Notes: generated from the sequence alone by a model not told the origin. A stretch of DNA of 24,252 nucleotides from CAG-390 sp964384555 (GCA_964384555.1 CAYLLA010000025.1:1-24252), one strand, 5' to 3'. Counted from the stretch's first letter, positions 15,278-23,773 are shown. Made by a program: numbers and translations.

Positions 15278-17110
15278 TCAAAGCATGAGCTTGTTTTTGA
15301 GGTAGATGTAGAGGAGCTCAAAGAGTGCACCTATTACAACAATTACAACTATGACGATGATGATGGTCTTTATCGCACCGCCGATACCGCCCTCGTTATC
15401 GTCGCCGGTACCCGTTGTCACGGCGGGGTCTGCGGGGGTGGTGTCCTCGCTCGGGCCGGGAGTTACCACGGGATCTGTGGTGGTGATGGGGGAGGTTGTT
15501 ACAGTGGGGTCGATGGGAGTGGTCACAACGCCTGTATCGGTCGTGCCCGCAGGCGGCTCGGTAATGGGCGCGGGTGCAGTGGTTATCGGTGCGGGGGCGG
15601 TAGTGGTCACGGGTGCCGTTGTGGTGGGTGTCGTGGCAGACTTCACACCCGCTATGGCAAACACACCGGATACGCCCTTAACGGTAAAGCTTATATAGCC
15701 GCCGCTGTAGGTGGCATCGGCGATCTTTGTGCCGTAAACTACCTTAAGCTTTGAAAATTCCTTCAGGTCGCCCGCCGGCAGTACCAGCTGATAGGTAAGG
15801 TCGGCATCCGGGGTAAAGCTCTTACCGTTCTCATCTATAAAGTAAACATTGAATACGGCGGCAACCGAGCGGTCGTTCTTTTTTGCCGTATCTTCAAGCG
15901 GTTTTAACTGTGTTGAGGTTATGGAGGCGGAGATGTTTTCTATCCGCAAAACGCTGAGGGTGGGGAAGTGATATCCGCCGCTCGCCGAAACACTGCCGTT
16001 TTTGCCATCGGTGATGACGGAGGAGAGGTGGGGCAGGGTCAGCATTTGAATATCGCCGCAAACGGTGCAGGTGCGGTTGCGCTCGCCGTCGGCATCAACG
16101 GTTGCCTCGCTGAGCGTTACCCACTCGCCGTAGGTGTGTGAGAGCTTTTTGAGCGTGGCGGATTCCGCTACCTCGCCGCATATCTTGCAATATCTTACGG
16201 CCTTGCCGGTCTCAAAACAGCTGGGCTCTTTTATTATCTCACGGTCGCCGCCAGCAACATGAACGTGTGCGGCGTACTTGATATTAACGGTAAACTTATC
16301 GGTAAACTCACCATAGGTGGCGGTTATTGTCCGCTCGCCCTTGGCGGTAGAGGAAAATCCCGAAAAGGTTATTCCGTCGGTAAAGGTCTTGGTACTGCCA
16401 TCGGTGTATGTAACGGTAAAGGCCGCGCCTGTGCCGTCAAACTCGTCCCCAACCATGTATTCTGTCTTTGTGGGGAGGGATGAGAGCGTGGCGGAGAGTG
16501 CCTCCACCTTTTTAACGGTTACTATAAAACTTGTTGTGTAGCCGGAATAGCTGACAGACACTGTGCGTGTGCCTGCGGCATCAAGCTTTGTTTCGCCAAT
16601 AAGCGTGTAGCCGGCCTCTATCATATCCGCCTCGCCCGCCGAGTAGCTGACCTTAAGCTTCAGGCCGTCAAGATCAAGATCCTCGCCTACATAATAAACA
16701 GTCTTTGTGGGGGCGCTGGCAATGCTGACGGATTTTATCTCCCGCACGGTGACCTTAAAGGATGCGCCAAGCCCCTTGTAGGTGACAGATATCATCTGCG
16801 TGCCAACGGTGGAGGGATCAAAGCCGGAGCACATCGAGGCATCTGCCTTTATCGTTTCGGAGGTGCCGTTGTTGTATTTTATATTGAGGGTCAAGCCGTC
16901 GGCCGAGAATGCCTCGCCAACGTCGTATACCGTCTTTTTTGGCTGGGTGAGTATCTCCATGCTCATCGGTTGCGCCGATATCTCAAAGGTATCCTCCGGT
17001 GTTACATCAACTGCCGAAATACCGATAGCGGAGGTCATCACGAGCACGGCGATGCTGCAAAGCGCAAGCACGCGCCTGATGAGATCGTTCATCTTACGGT
17101 TCTGTTTCAT
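15278..17110 (-). CDS. Surface protein with three Ig-like domains, cysteine-pair module and C-terminal membrane anchor
   Basis: The 610-residue protein has a signal peptide (about 1-33) and three repeats of bacterial Ig-like type (Big_3-like) at about 52-124, 126-200 and 205-278, each with a KTxYxVGExF start, a DGLxLxVxY strand and a closing FxVTV strand. A small module with Cys298, Cys308/Cys311 and Cys348/Cys351 (YCKICG, RTCTVCG) follows, recalling the repeated Cys-x2-Cys motifs of clostridial surface proteins. A domain of about 110 residues ends near 490, then a Thr/Pro-rich linker (about 493-565) and a transmembrane anchor near 581-603. It is probably displayed on the cell surface as a binding or adhesion protein; the ligand is unknown. 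GAGAAAGGATAAGG precedes the ATG. It has its own promoter and terminator. Confidence 0.85.
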   Translation of the reverse strand: MKQNRKMNDLIRRVLALCSIAVLVMTSAIGISAVDVTPEDTFEISAQPMSMEILTQPKKTVYDVGEAFSADGLTLNIKYNNGTSETIKADASMCSGFDPSTVGTQMISVTYKGLGASFKVTVREIKSVSIASAPTKTVYYVGEDLDLDGLKLKVSYSAGEADMIEAGYTLIGETKLDAAGTRTVSVSYSGYTTSFIVTVKKVEALSATLSSLPTKTEYMVGDEFDGTGAAFTVTYTDGSTKTFTDGITFSGFSSTAKGERTITATYGEFTDKFTVNIKYAAHVHVAGGDREIIKEPSCFETGKAVRYCKICGEVAESATLKKLSHTYGEWVTLSEATVDADGERNRTCTVCGDIQMLTLPHLSSVITDGKNGSVSASGGYHFPTLSVLRIENISASITSTQLKPLEDTAKKNDRSVAAVFNVYFIDENGKSFTPDADLTYQLVLPAGDLKEFSKLKVVYGTKIADATYSGGYISFTVKGVSGVFAIAGVKSATTPTTTAPVTTTAPAPITTAPAPITEPPAGTTDTGVVTTPIDPTVTTSPITTTDPVVTPGPSEDTTPADPAVTTGTGDDNEGGIGGAIKTIIIVIVVIVVIGALFELLYIYLKNKLML

Positions 17111-17211
17111 TATCCTTATCCTTTCTCCCTGCCGCCTTGGCGGCCGTTTGATTATGTCTTTCGGGTCGCGCGGTGCGCGCCGAAAATTATATTCCTATCA
17201 TACTCTAATAT

Positions 17212-17240
17212 ATTGTAGCATAAAAAAGCTCTTTTTTCAA
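17212..17240 (-). promoter_or_regulatory. Sigma-A promoter of the Ig-like surface protein gene
   Basis: On the minus strand TTGAAA (17240-17235) and TACAAT (17217-17212) are spaced by 17 nt. The leader of about 95 nt contains GC-rich inverted repeats, including GCCGCC/GGCGGC close to the ribosome site. Confidence 0.7.
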
Positions 17241-17371
17241 TCTCTTTCTTGCTTTTTCTTTGAGATTTCGATCTTTCTTTTGACCTTTGAGCCATTTTTG
17301 GGGCATATCCGAGGTGCGGATCCTTCCGCGCGGCCTTTTCTTCCTTATTTATATATTTACGTGTTTGTATA

Positions 17372-17911
17372 TCAATGCCCAAACCCGAATATTCGCCGCC
17401 ATTTAAGCACCCACAGGCGCACGGCGCGGTCGAGCAGGATATCATAAAAGAAGAACGCAATGTTGACCGAGAGGAAAAACACTGCCTCAACCCAGAGTGC
17501 ATCTGCCTCGGGGGCGGTGATAAGGCGCACTATGATGCAGGAGAGCGCCGTGGAGGCGTTTAAAAGTGCGTATTTTAATATCACTCGCAAGATCCGCGGC
17601 AGGGCAGAGAGGGAGGGCTTTAGTATCGGGTAAAAGCCCAAAAGAAAGGTATATGCCGCGGCGGGGACACGGTCGGGGAGCAACAGCCACGCAAGCACGG
17701 CTGTGACCGCGTACACGCACAGCGCATCCCTCCGCCCGTATTCGGATATCATTACTATCATCAAAAGGGAGGCAAGGATCGCACAGCTGAGATCCAGCAG
17801 TTCAAGCACCGAGCCGAGCGCCATTAGCGTGATGCCGAGTGCCGATATCACTCCGCCGGTCGCCATTCTCCGTGCGCCGCCCTTTTCTTTTGCGTTGCCG
17901 TTATGCTTCAT
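17372..17911 (-). CDS. Integral membrane protein of unknown function (possible ECF-transporter S-component-like)
   Basis: The 179-residue protein has a short basic N-terminus, then about five hydrophobic segments (from GGVISALGITLMALGSVLEL, LSCAILASLLMIVMI, VTAVLAWLLLP, YTFLLGFYPIL and AVFFLSVNIAFFFYDILL) and a basic end. The GFYPILKP and loop pattern resembles small clostridial membrane proteins related to ECF-transporter substrate-binding components, but I am not certain. It is 35 nt after the DnaJ-like gene and is last in the SDR-DUF5685-DnaJ operon. The start is not certain: the ATG at 17911 has a poor ribosome site, and an ATG 15 codons later is preceded by GGAG that is too close. Confidence 0.7.
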   Translation of the reverse strand: MKHNGNAKEKGGARRMATGGVISALGITLMALGSVLELLDLSCAILASLLMIVMISEYGRRDALCVYAVTAVLAWLLLPDRVPAAAYTFLLGFYPILKPSLSALPRILRVILKYALLNASTALSCIIVRLITAPEADALWVEAVFFLSVNIAFFFYDILLDRAVRLWVLKWRRIFGFGH

Positions 17912-17946
17912 GCTTGTTTACACATGGCCTGCCGAGCAGTGGCGGA

Positions 17947-18627
17947 TCAACAGCCGCGGTCACTGCAAAAACAGCTGTGACAGCAATCGGCGCACAAAAG
18001 CATGGTGCATATACTGCTGCAGCCGGGGGTGAATTCCGCCTGCCTGTACCCAGAGCTTCGCGAGCGAAGTGTCTCCCGCGCGCTTTGGTATTCGCTGTTA
18101 TAGGGGTCGCGCTCGCACGCGTAGTCAAAGTATCGCCCGGCATCGGTGTAATTGCCGCGTCGTACCATAACACAGCCCATAAGAAAGTACCATTCCGCGC
18201 CGCGCAGCTCGCCCTCCATGGCGGAAAGCACTGCCTCCGCCTCTGCTATCCTGTTTTGGTTTATATAGGAGCGCACTGCCGAAAAACGCTCGGCACCCGC
18301 GCCGGTGTAGCCGCGTGAGCCGCCGCTGTTGCTTCCGTAACCGTTTCCATAACCGTTGCCGTAGCCGGAATATCCGTTGCCGCCCGCACCGGTTGCACCG
18401 GATGCGGCATTGCCCGCGCCCGTTGCACCCTCCGCACGCTCGCGGCGGATGCGGTCGTAGGCATCATTTATCTCTTTCATCTTTTCCTCCGCAAGCTCGG
18501 CAAGATCCGAGTCGCGGTATTTGTCGGGATGATATTTTCTTGCAAGGTCGTGGTAAGCTTTTTTTATCTCGTCATCGGTGGCAGTCCGCTCCACGCCAAG
18601 TATCTTATAAGGGTCGGGGGTCATCAT
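17947..18627 (-). CDS. J-domain (DnaJ-like) protein with Gly-rich linker, TPR-like part and cysteine-rich tail
   Basis: The 226-residue protein starts with a J domain (1-65; YKILGVERTATDDEIKKAYH and HPD at 33-35), which would stimulate a DnaK-type ATPase. A Gly/Tyr/Asn-rich linker with repeated NGYG follows, then two helical repeats of TPR type (about 117-190, with AEAEAVLSAM and YFLMGCVMVRRGNYTDAGRYFDYA). The tail has seven cysteines (CSSICTMLLCADCCHSCFCSDRGC region). It lacks the zinc-finger and substrate-binding domains of true DnaJ, so it is a specialised co-chaperone. Two adjacent ATGs start the frame; the second has the better distance to AAAGGA. It overlaps the DUF5685 gene by 23 bp, so the two are coupled. 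Confidence 0.88.
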   Translation of the reverse strand: MMTPDPYKILGVERTATDDEIKKAYHDLARKYHPDKYRDSDLAELAEEKMKEINDAYDRIRRERAEGATGAGNAASGATGAGGNGYSGYGNGYGNGYGSNSGGSRGYTGAGAERFSAVRSYINQNRIAEAEAVLSAMEGELRGAEWYFLMGCVMVRRGNYTDAGRYFDYACERDPYNSEYQSARETLRSRSSGYRQAEFTPGCSSICTMLLCADCCHSCFCSDRGC

Positions 18628-19567
18628 TCGTTCCTTTCTTTGGGTCTTCCTCCGCGCCGTCGGCGGGCTTTTTGTCGTCCTTTATCGTTGCCCGATCGAT
18701 GACGGTCGCGGTCGTTGACGGCAGTCCGAGCGTTAAAATATTCTCGCAAATGGCTATCGAGTTCGGCGAGGTGCTTCGCACTGCGGGGGATATGAGGTCA
18801 AGTGCCGCGGCGGCACGCTCAAGCTCGGCGCAAAGCGTGCAGTTAAGCGTTGCGGCTTCCTCACGCGTGAGGGTATCCCTGCCGTACAGCGCAAGCATCG
18901 GGTTGGGTCTGCCGCGCCGCCGATCCTCTGCCATGTCGTCTATGGCATCTATGCAATAGAGCCAGTGCCCCACTGCCTGAACTACAGCGCCCGCTATTTG
19001 CCGCTCCTCGCTGTCAAGATCCATGGTCACCACATCTGCCATCATCCTGCCAAACATGGTGGCGGGGCGGTCTATTCCGGCGGATTCGGGGCGGGAGCAC
19101 TCCTCCTCTGCCGCGGCCAGCTGTGTGAGGGCATCGTTTATGCCCTCTGTCGCGCGCTCTGCTATTATGTACGCGCGTTTGTTGACCCTTGCCAGTATCG
19201 TCCACGCCGCGCGTGCGCCGAGACGTCTTGCTCCGCGCTCGTCATGTATATCATCCCGTACCTTGCCGCAGGCAAGCAGTGCTGATACCACGGCGGCGCA
19301 GGCTATCGAGTTATTGTTGCCCTCCGCCGCCATCCTGTTGCGTTGCAGCGGATGCAGGGCGCAGTGTATCGGTGCGGTGGTTGGCTCATGTCCGCTGACT
19401 GCCGCACGCAGGGCGGCCAGAAATACCGCATCGTAGGAGAGCGTCAGCCGCGCGCGCTGACCCAGCAGTGCGCCAAGCTCGCGGCATATGCCGCAATACA
19501 GCGCACGATAGTATTCGGATTCCCTTATCCTCAGCTCGCGCTCCATCGGACGTATATAGCCAAACAT
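18605..19567 (-). CDS. DUF5685 family protein
   Basis: The 320-residue protein starts with the family signature MFGYIRPMERELRIRESEYY followed by RALYCGICRELG (Cys25, Cys28), SYDAVFLAALRAA and later YCIDAIDDMAEDRRRGRPNP. The Asp-rich part resembles the metal-binding helices of all-alpha isoprenoid-synthase-like proteins, but a reaction has not been shown and none is claimed. The last 35 residues are charged and low in complexity. The DUF5685-DnaJ gene pair recurs in clostridia, which suggests that the J protein and this protein act together. AAAAGGAGCAGCGGC leads into the ATG. It lies 95 nt after the SDR gene across a purine-rich (minus strand) spacer with no terminator. Confidence 0.9.
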   Translation of the reverse strand: MFGYIRPMERELRIRESEYYRALYCGICRELGALLGQRARLTLSYDAVFLAALRAAVSGHEPTTAPIHCALHPLQRNRMAAEGNNNSIACAAVVSALLACGKVRDDIHDERGARRLGARAAWTILARVNKRAYIIAERATEGINDALTQLAAAEEECSRPESAGIDRPATMFGRMMADVVTMDLDSEERQIAGAVVQAVGHWLYCIDAIDDMAEDRRRGRPNPMLALYGRDTLTREEAATLNCTLCAELERAAAALDLISPAVRSTSPNSIAICENILTLGLPSTTATVIDRATIKDDKKPADGAEEDPKKGTNDDPRPL

Positions 19568-19662
19568 GCCGCTGCTCCTTTTCTTTTTTGTTTTGGTTTT
19601 TGTTTTTGTTCTCGTTTCAGTTCTCGGATCTCGGATCTTGATCCTTGCGCATTGGCATTTAA

Positions 19663-20415
19663 TTATGCGGGAAAGCCGCCGTCTACCGGTATCGCTGCGC
19701 CGGTGATAAATGCCGCATCATCGGATGCTAAAAACATCACCGCGGCGGCAACCTCATCCGGGCGACCGAGTCGGCAGAGCGGGGTAGAGTCGCAAAGTGC
19801 CGTAATATCCTCGGCGGTGAGGTGAGAGTTCATATCGGTGTCTATAACTCCCGGCTCTACACAGTTTACCGTTATGCCTGAGGGGCCAAGCTCCTTGGCC
19901 ATTGCCGCGCTCATGCCGCGCAGGCCTGCCTTGGATGCCGAATATGCCACCTCGCAGGAGGCGCCAAGCCGCCCCCATACCGAGCCTATGTTTATGATCC
20001 TGCCCCAGCCGCGCCGTATCATTGCGGGTGCGGCCGCACGGGCGAGAGTGAATGCAGAGGTGAGATTTGTATCTATAATGCGCCGCCAGTCGGTATCGCT
20101 CGTGTCGGTAAACAGGCGAATATCCGCCACACCCGCGCAGTTTACAAGTATATCCGGCTCGCCTATCTGCCGCACCGCTCGGGCGTATGCCTCCTGCGCC
20201 GATGCGGGATCAGATATGTCCGCCTTGATAAAAACGAGCGAGTTATCATTCTGCCGCCCATCGGGGCAAAGCTCCGAAAACAGCCGCCGCGCGGCCTCAT
20301 CATCCGTTCTGTACACGGCGGCGGTGTCATAGCCCGCCGCAAAAAAACGACGTACACACGCCGCGCCTATCCCGCGCGTTCCGCCGGTTATAAGTACATG
20401 CTTTTTGTTTGCCAT
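19663..20415 (-). CDS. Short-chain dehydrogenase/reductase, FabG-like
   Basis: The 250-residue protein is a classical SDR: cofactor motif TGGTRGIG (10-17), NCAG (92-95), catalytic Ser145, Tyr158 and Lys162 (YSASK), and VEPGVIDTDM. The closing GAAIPVDGG is the FabG-type end. It most resembles 3-oxoacyl-ACP reductases (YmfI/FabG group), an NAD(P)H-dependent carbonyl reductase. Arg14 and Arg36 after the first strands favour NADPH. With no other fatty acid genes nearby, its substrate is left open. GGAGGG lies 8 nt before the ATG. It leads the operon with DUF5685, DnaJ and membrane protein genes. Confidence 0.9.
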   Translation of the reverse strand: MANKKHVLITGGTRGIGAACVRRFFAAGYDTAAVYRTDDEAARRLFSELCPDGRQNDNSLVFIKADISDPASAQEAYARAVRQIGEPDILVNCAGVADIRLFTDTSDTDWRRIIDTNLTSAFTLARAAAPAMIRRGWGRIINIGSVWGRLGASCEVAYSASKAGLRGMSAAMAKELGPSGITVNCVEPGVIDTDMNSHLTAEDITALCDSTPLCRLGRPDEVAAAVMFLASDDAAFITGAAIPVDGGFPA

Positions 20416-20503
20416 CGCCCAAGCCCTCCGTCATCCCGCATATCGTATAGATAATATAAATATGAATTATATTACGCTGGCAGTGTATTATACTACAGTT
20501 TAC

Positions 20504-20532
20504 ATTATATCATAAAATTGCGCCGAGTGCAA
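20504..20532 (-). promoter_or_regulatory. Sigma-A promoter of the SDR-DUF5685-DnaJ operon
   Basis: On the minus strand TTGCAC (20532-20527) and TATAAT (20509-20504) are separated by 17 nt. The -35 has the same TTGCAC variant as the murD promoter. Two more TATAAT boxes lie downstream in the leader without a matching -35. Confidence 0.7.
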
Positions 20533-20606
20533 TATCACGCGGCGTGGATGCGTGTTATTTTTATGAAGGATATGGGGCGCTTTTGTGATAATTTTTCGGT
20601 TTGCTA

Positions 20607-20635
20607 TTGACTCCGGTGCTTTTTTGTTGTATACT
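20607..20635 (+). promoter_or_regulatory. Sigma-A promoter of melA
   Basis: TTGACT (20607-20612) and TATACT (20630-20635) are spaced by 17 nt. The interrupted inverted repeat ACAGA-T-TCTGT at 20651-20661 lies just past the predicted start and is a candidate operator. Confidence 0.75.
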
Positions 20636-20686
20636 TATCTTGACAGACTGACAGATTCTGTTGCGCATCAAACAAAAGAAAGGCTT

Positions 20687-20700
20687 CGGTCGGAGGACCG
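20687..20700 (+). promoter_or_regulatory. melA ribosome binding site in a hairpin loop
   Basis: A 5-bp stem CGGTC/GACCG (20687-20691 with 20696-20700) presents GGAG as its four-base loop. GGAGG ends 8 nt before the GTG at 20705 and 17 nt before the ATG at 20714, so the GTG is taken as the start of melA. Confidence 0.6.
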
Positions 20701-20704
20701 ATGT

Positions 20705-22039
20705 GTGATCATTATGGGAAAGATGACCTTTATGGGCGCAGGCAGCTCGGTATTTGCCAAAAATGTTATAGGCGATATGATGCTTTGCGATGCCCTGCAC
20801 GACTTTGAGATAGCTATGTATGATATCGATCCGGTGAGACTTGAGGAGAGCTACCGCATCATTCATGCACTCAATCACAACCTCAACGAGGACAGAGCCA
20901 AGATCGTTAAATATTGCGGTGTTGAAAACCGCCGTGATGCACTCCGCGGTGCCGATTTTGTTGTTAACGCGATACAGGTAGGCCTTTACCGCCCCTGCAC
21001 CGTTACCGATTTCGAGGTTCCCAAAAAGTACGGTCTTCGTCACACTATAGCCGACACGCTCGGCATCGGCGGTATCTTCCGCGCACTGCGTACCATCCCT
21101 GTGCTTGATGATTTTGCCGAGGATATTTTAGCCGTTTGCCCGAACGCCCTCTTCCTTAACTATACAAACCCCATGGCAATGCTTGCGGGCTATATGCAGA
21201 GATACACCGGTGTGCGCACCGTTGGTCTGTGCCACAGCGTGCAGGTCTGCACCTCCGGACTGCTCAAAGAGCTGGGCATGAAGGATTCCACCGCCTACCC
21301 CGTTACCGAAAAGATAGCCGGTATCAACCATATGGCATGGTTGCTTGAACTCAAGGATGCCAACGGTGTGGATCTTTATCCCGAAGTGCGCCGCCGCGCT
21401 CTTGAGATACTTGATAATCCTCCCGAGGGCTTCAGTGATCTTGTACGTCTTGAGTACATACGCCGCTTTGGCTACTATGTGACCGAATCCAGCGAGCATA
21501 ATGCGGAGTACAATCCTTTCTTTATCAAGAATAAATATCCCGAGCTTATCGAAAGATATCGCATCCCGCTTGATGAGTATCCCCGCCGCTGTGAAAACCA
21601 CGAAAAGAAGTGGGCGGAGGCTCGCAAAACGCTTGAGACCGACTTTACCCACAAGCGCACCAATGAGTATGCATCCCACATCATGGAGTCTATCGTTACC
21701 GATAAGCCGTTCCGCATCGGCGGTAACGTGATCAATACAGGCCTCATCGATAACCTCCCTGCAGATGCTTGCGTTGAGGTCCCCTGCCTTGTCGGACGTC
21801 TCGGCATACAGCCCACACATGTAGGTCGCCTGCCCGAGCAGTGCGCCGCAATGAACCGCACCAACATCAATGTTCAGCTCCTCACCATCGAGGCGGCTGT
21901 TACCAAAAAGCGCGAGACCATATATCAGGCCGCAATGATGGATCCCCATACCGCCGCCGAGCTTTCGATAGACGATATTGTCTCTCTTTGCGATGACCTT
22001 ATCGAGGCGCACCGCGGTTGGCTGCCCGAATATCACTGA
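20705..22039 (+). CDS. melA: Alpha-galactosidase, glycoside hydrolase family 4 (MelA type)
   Basis: GH4 enzymes cleave glycosides through an oxidation-elimination cycle using NAD+ and Mn2+. The 444-residue product shows the N-terminal Rossmann part (MTFMGAGSSVFAKN), DIDPVRLEES, TDFEVPKKYG, the stretch IADTLGIGGIFRALRTIP, LNYTNPMA (151-158), the metal-binding GLCHS (174-178, Cys176) and GINHM (206-210, His209), YFVTESSEH-like YYVTESSEHNAEYNPFF, and DNLPADACVEVPCLV. The order and wording closely follow E. coli MelA, so alpha-galactosidase is preferred over alpha-galacturonidase. The frame is open from 20585, but the promoter lies inside that extension, so the start is the GTG at 20705 or ATG at 20714. 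It acts in the cytosol on imported alpha-galactosides, next to a solute-binding protein gene. Confidence 0.9.
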   Translation: MIIMGKMTFMGAGSSVFAKNVIGDMMLCDALHDFEIAMYDIDPVRLEESYRIIHALNHNLNEDRAKIVKYCGVENRRDALRGADFVVNAIQVGLYRPCTVTDFEVPKKYGLRHTIADTLGIGGIFRALRTIPVLDDFAEDILAVCPNALFLNYTNPMAMLAGYMQRYTGVRTVGLCHSVQVCTSGLLKELGMKDSTAYPVTEKIAGINHMAWLLELKDANGVDLYPEVRRRALEILDNPPEGFSDLVRLEYIRRFGYYVTESSEHNAEYNPFFIKNKYPELIERYRIPLDEYPRRCENHEKKWAEARKTLETDFTHKRTNEYASHIMESIVTDKPFRIGGNVINTGLIDNLPADACVEVPCLVGRLGIQPTHVGRLPEQCAAMNRTNINVQLLTIEAAVTKKRETIYQAAMMDPHTAAELSIDDIVSLCDDLIEAHRGWLPEYH

Positions 22040-22056
22040 TAGCCGTAACCGAAAAT

Positions 22057-22092
22057 AAAGAATGCCGCAAATCCCCGTTTGCGACATTCTTT
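22057..22092 (+). promoter_or_regulatory. Intercistronic hairpin between melA and the solute-binding protein gene
   Basis: An 8-bp stem (22057-22064 with 22085-22092), one mismatch and a further 6 bp enclose a short loop. No T run follows, so it is not a standard terminator. It could protect the 3' gene or set the ratio between the two products. Confidence 0.55.
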
Positions 22093-22126
22093 GTAAAATA
22101 AAAATTCAATAAAAAGGAGAAATACT

Positions 22127-23653
22127 ATGAAGACCAAGATCCTTTCCGGTTTTCTTGCCGCTTTGATGCTGCTTGGGGTATTTGCCCTTGCATCCTGCGC
22201 TAAGCCCAACGAACCCGGAACCGAGCAGACCACCGCATCCATCGACGTCCCGGATACCACCGGTGCTCCCGAGACCACCAGCAAATATGAGATAGGTGAT
22301 GAGCTGCTCCCCACACTCAGCTACCCCGGCGAGACCATTACCATCGTCAGCCGTTCCAATGCATGGGTCGCAGACGAGATCGTTGTTGAGGATAACGACG
22401 GCGGACTTATCGTTACTGCCGTTGAGCGCCGCAACAAGGTCGTTGAACAGCGCCTTGGCGTCACCATCGACAACACTAAGATCGATGGTAACCAGTATGT
22501 GGTATCCGATGTTATCCGCAATCAGGCAAAGGCAGATCATATTTATGATATCTTTTCTAACTCGGTATATTCCACAATAATGTATACCAACGAAAACTGC
22601 TTTGCCGACCTCAAGAGCATCGATAACATCGATCTCAGCCGCACCTATTGGTCGCAGGGCTTTAACGATTCCGCATCCATCGGCGATAAGCAGTACTTCG
22701 CCACCGGTGCCATCGCACTTTCCACATACCGCTTTATATTCGTTACATTCTTTAACAGCCGTATGTTTAACGAAAAGAAGGATACCATCCCGGATCTTTA
22801 TCAGACCGTTAACGAGCACAAGTGGACCATCGACTATCAGATCGAGCTCTGCAAGGAGTTCTGGGTGGATACCGATGCCGATTCCAAGTCCTCTGCCGAG
22901 GATATTTGCGGCTTTATCTCCAACGGTGACCAAATAGGTGTTGACCCGTACTGGAGCGCATTTAAGCTCCCCATCCTTACCAAGGATGCTGATAACTATC
23001 TTGTATATTCCGTTGATCTGGAACGCACCACCGGCGCGGTGGAGAAGATGATAAAGCTTTTCTGGGATACCGATGGCGTTTACAGCTTCGATCATGAATC
23101 CAGTGACGGCGAGCAGAAGAAGATAGCAAAGAAATTCTCCGAGGGTACTGCCGCCATGGCCACCCTGCGACTCATCGAAGTTGAGGATGAATATCTGCGC
23201 GATATGAGCGAGTCCTATGGTATCATCCCCATGCCTATGCTCAATGAAGAGCAGGATGACTACCACAGCTACGCACACGACCAGATGACAGCGTTTGGCA
23301 TCACCAATACCACGCCTCTTGATCGTCGCGAGATGCTGGGTGCATTCCTTGAGGCTATGGCTTCCGAGAGCTATCGTTACATCACCCCCGCTTACTACGA
23401 GGTCGCTCTTAAGAGCAAGTATGTAAACGATCCCGCATCCTGGGCTATGCTTGATATCGTTACCGAGAACCTCTATATCGATGCCGGCGTGCTTTACACC
23501 AAGTCGATCAACTCGGTACACCAGATGTTCCGCACACTTGTCGGAAACAACTCCGGCGGTGCGGCAACTCGCTTCAACTCTATCAAGAGACCTACCGAGG
23601 CGGCTGTTGACAAGCTCAACGAGCAGCTCCGCGAGGTCGCTGACAAGAACTAA
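22127..23653 (+). CDS. ABC transporter solute-binding lipoprotein (family 1-like)
   Basis: The 508-residue protein has a signal peptide with the lipobox LASC (Cys24), a Thr/Pro-rich linker (about 27-52) and a periplasmic-binding-type domain with TITIVSRSNAW, VEDNDGGLIVTAVERRNKVV and QRLGVTI. Its later part has the features of carbohydrate-binding proteins of clostridial ABC importers (SYGIIPMPMLNEEQDDYHSY, LEAMASESYRYITPAYY). It would capture a sugar outside the cell and hand it to a permease. Its place just after melA points to alpha-galactosides. AAAGGAG precedes the ATG at normal distance. C-ending codons such as ATC and ACC are notably frequent here and in melA compared with the other genes, which suggests high expression. 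No permease or ATPase gene follows; a terminator does. Confidence 0.9.
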   Translation: MKTKILSGFLAALMLLGVFALASCAKPNEPGTEQTTASIDVPDTTGAPETTSKYEIGDELLPTLSYPGETITIVSRSNAWVADEIVVEDNDGGLIVTAVERRNKVVEQRLGVTIDNTKIDGNQYVVSDVIRNQAKADHIYDIFSNSVYSTIMYTNENCFADLKSIDNIDLSRTYWSQGFNDSASIGDKQYFATGAIALSTYRFIFVTFFNSRMFNEKKDTIPDLYQTVNEHKWTIDYQIELCKEFWVDTDADSKSSAEDICGFISNGDQIGVDPYWSAFKLPILTKDADNYLVYSVDLERTTGAVEKMIKLFWDTDGVYSFDHESSDGEQKKIAKKFSEGTAAMATLRLIEVEDEYLRDMSESYGIIPMPMLNEEQDDYHSYAHDQMTAFGITNTTPLDRREMLGAFLEAMASESYRYITPAYYEVALKSKYVNDPASWAMLDIVTENLYIDAGVLYTKSINSVHQMFRTLVGNNSGGAATRFNSIKRPTEAAVDKLNEQLREVADKN

Positions 23654-23707
23654 AGATCAGCAAAAAAATAATTTGATGCGGCCAAGCTCGGCCATATCAA
23701 ATACCAC

Positions 23708-23741
23708 AACCGGTGGACGGCATGCCGTCCACCGGTTTTTT
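23708..23741 (+). terminator. Intrinsic terminator of the melA unit
   Basis: A perfect 30-bp palindrome (23708-23722 with 23723-23737) is followed by six T residues (23736-23741). It lies 55 nt after the stop of the solute-binding protein gene. Confidence 0.93.
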
Positions 23742-23773
23742 GCTGCCGCAGGCATATGCGCTTTGCGAGTGAA

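Noticed and set aside
17152..17502. 116-residue minus-strand frame rich in Lys and Arg
   Set aside because: It overlaps the end of the membrane protein gene in another frame and contains the promoter of the surface protein gene; its composition reflects A-rich non-coding DNA.
20462..20497. Extra TATAAT boxes as further promoters of the SDR operon
   Set aside because: No -35 hexamer lies at 16-18 nt from them, while the box at 20504-20509 has TTGCAC at 17 nt.
20585..20704. N-terminal extension of melA from an ATG at 20585
   Set aside because: The consensus-like promoter and the ribosome site lie inside the extension, and the extra residues do not match GH4 proteins.
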